From: Betaproteobacteria bacterium
GTDB taxonomy: Bacteria > Pseudomonadota > Gammaproteobacteria > Burkholderiales > Rhodocyclaceae
DNA length: 13,602 bases
Reading direction: 5' to 3'
Assembly: GCA_028065725.1 (NCBI GenBank)
Contig: JAPTVL010000007.1
Coordinates: 1 to 13,602, forward strand
Shown: one piece after another, positions 13,130-13,602 of the stretch
Position numbering within the stretch: the stretch's first letter is position 1
How the letters are laid out: each line of letters starts with the position of its first letter
Translations under genes and position numbers: made by a program
Notes under the pieces: generated by a model
What the model saw: the letters and a program-made list of their open reading frames with translations, nothing else
What the model was told of the DNA's origin: nothing
Database searches by the model: none

Positions 13130-13345
13130 ATGCGCGAAGAACGCCTCTATCCTCTACTCGTCCAGCTCGTCGCCCAGGGCGCGACGCTCGAAGAGTCTCA
13201 CCGCGCCGGCCGGCGCTACATCTTGATCGCCGGCCACCAGCGTCTGCCCATCGGTGCGGCCCTCGGCGTCAAGCTCGAACGCGAGGGGCATATCCGCCCG
13301 CTGTGCCGTCTCAGCGGCAAGACGCTCTGGGTGGCGAGCGTCTGA
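13130..13345 (+). CDS. Conserved 71-aa protein of unknown function, copy 2
   Basis: The product begins MREERLYPLLVQLVAQGAT and ends CRLSGKTLWVASV. It is the paralogue of the 70-aa protein at 1782, with about 51 of 70 identical positions and most replacements conservative (L/V, V/I, F/Y). The ATG at 13130 follows CAGGAG by 8 nt. There is no signal peptide or membrane segment. Here the small gene lies downstream of its membrane-protein partner, whereas in copy 1 it lies upstream, yet each small gene keeps its own leader. The two proteins may therefore be regulated independently although the genes stay linked. The function is unknown; a basic, mixed helix-strand protein of this size could bind nucleic acid or the membrane partner. 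Confidence 0.75.
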   Translation: MREERLYPLLVQLVAQGATLEESHRAGRRYILIAGHQRLPIGAALGVKLEREGHIRPLCRLSGKTLWVASV

Positions 13346-13456
13346 AGAGGCGCCGATCCTGGTCGACGAGGTCGCCCCCGCGCGCGGCTCGAGCAGCCGG
13401 CCGCAAATCCCGCGCCGATCGCCTATCCTGCACGGCCCTTCAGGGGAGATTCAACC

Positions 13457-13602
13457 ATGCCATCCCGACTCATTCGTCGGCCCTGCAAAATTCAAAAATC
13501 CGTTTTCTGTTCGCCCATGGCGTTGGATACACCCCTGGGTCAGCCACGTCAGGATGGCTCCTGTGAGACCCCGTGTTCTCAGGCAAGGGCGTGTCCATGG
13601 TT
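13457..13602 (+). CDS. Start of an unidentified ORF running off the right edge
   Basis: An ATG at 13457 follows GGGGAG by about 9 nt. The initiation region (CCTTCAGG, then GAGATTC, then ATG) resembles that of the 71-aa gene just upstream. The frame begins MPSRLIRRPCKIQKSVFC and stays open to the end of the window, with six cysteines in 48 codons. From about codon 10 the DNA becomes more AT-rich and looks less like its surroundings, so the native gene may be cut there by another insertion. A possible -10 (TATCCT, 13424-13429) precedes it. I recognise no family. Confidence 0.3.
   Translation, partial: MPSRLIRRPCKIQKSVFCSPMALDTPLGQPRQDGSCETPCSQARACPW

Overview
The window is GC-rich bacterial DNA (roughly two thirds G+C by eye). 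Its insertion sequences and toxin-antitoxin families suggest a betaproteobacterium, probably of the order Burkholderiales. That placement is an inference from style, because there is no rRNA or core housekeeping gene to anchor it. The region is an accessory island: four insertion sequences (IS), two toxin-antitoxin pairs, a helicase-ankyrin gene and several broken genes, with no ordinary chromosomal operon.

Layout. At 1-1414 (-) lies an IS1182-type transposase that runs off the left edge; its element has cut the 3' end of a small membrane-protein gene (start 1583, -). At 1647-2845 (+) is a module of unknown function: a candidate promoter, a ~120-nt leader with two stem-loops, a 70-aa protein, a strong hairpin and a 216-aa four-helix membrane protein. 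The start of a third gene (2921) is then lost. At 2961-5510 (-) is a superfamily 1 helicase with ankyrin repeats, probably missing its N-terminus. It abuts the last ~37 codons of a surface or secreted protein and that gene's perfect terminator (5536-5687). At 5778-6379 (+) is a mazEF-like pair with a palindromic operator over its promoter. From 6773 to 10808 an IS3-family element is interrupted by a complete IS21-family element (7851-10591), with a 6-bp target duplication. At 10806-11505 (-) is a Phd/YefM antitoxin with a PIN-domain toxin. From 11540 to about 12127 is a truncated IS5-family element. From 12148 to 13345 (+) is a second, diverged copy of the unknown module with its two genes in the opposite order, followed by the start of another ORF (13457) that runs off the right edge.

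How it fits together. The IS elements have repeatedly cut and joined host genes: the IS1182 element cuts the small membrane protein, the IS5 fragment is fused in frame to the second membrane protein, and the IS3 end supplies the stop codon of the PIN toxin. The most interesting and least explained part is the duplicated module. The two 70/71-aa proteins match at about 51 of 70 positions by hand alignment. Both are preceded by a leader with two hairpins at matching positions, and one hairpin carries a compensatory base-pair change. The linked membrane proteins share only a few motifs. I recognise no family for either protein.
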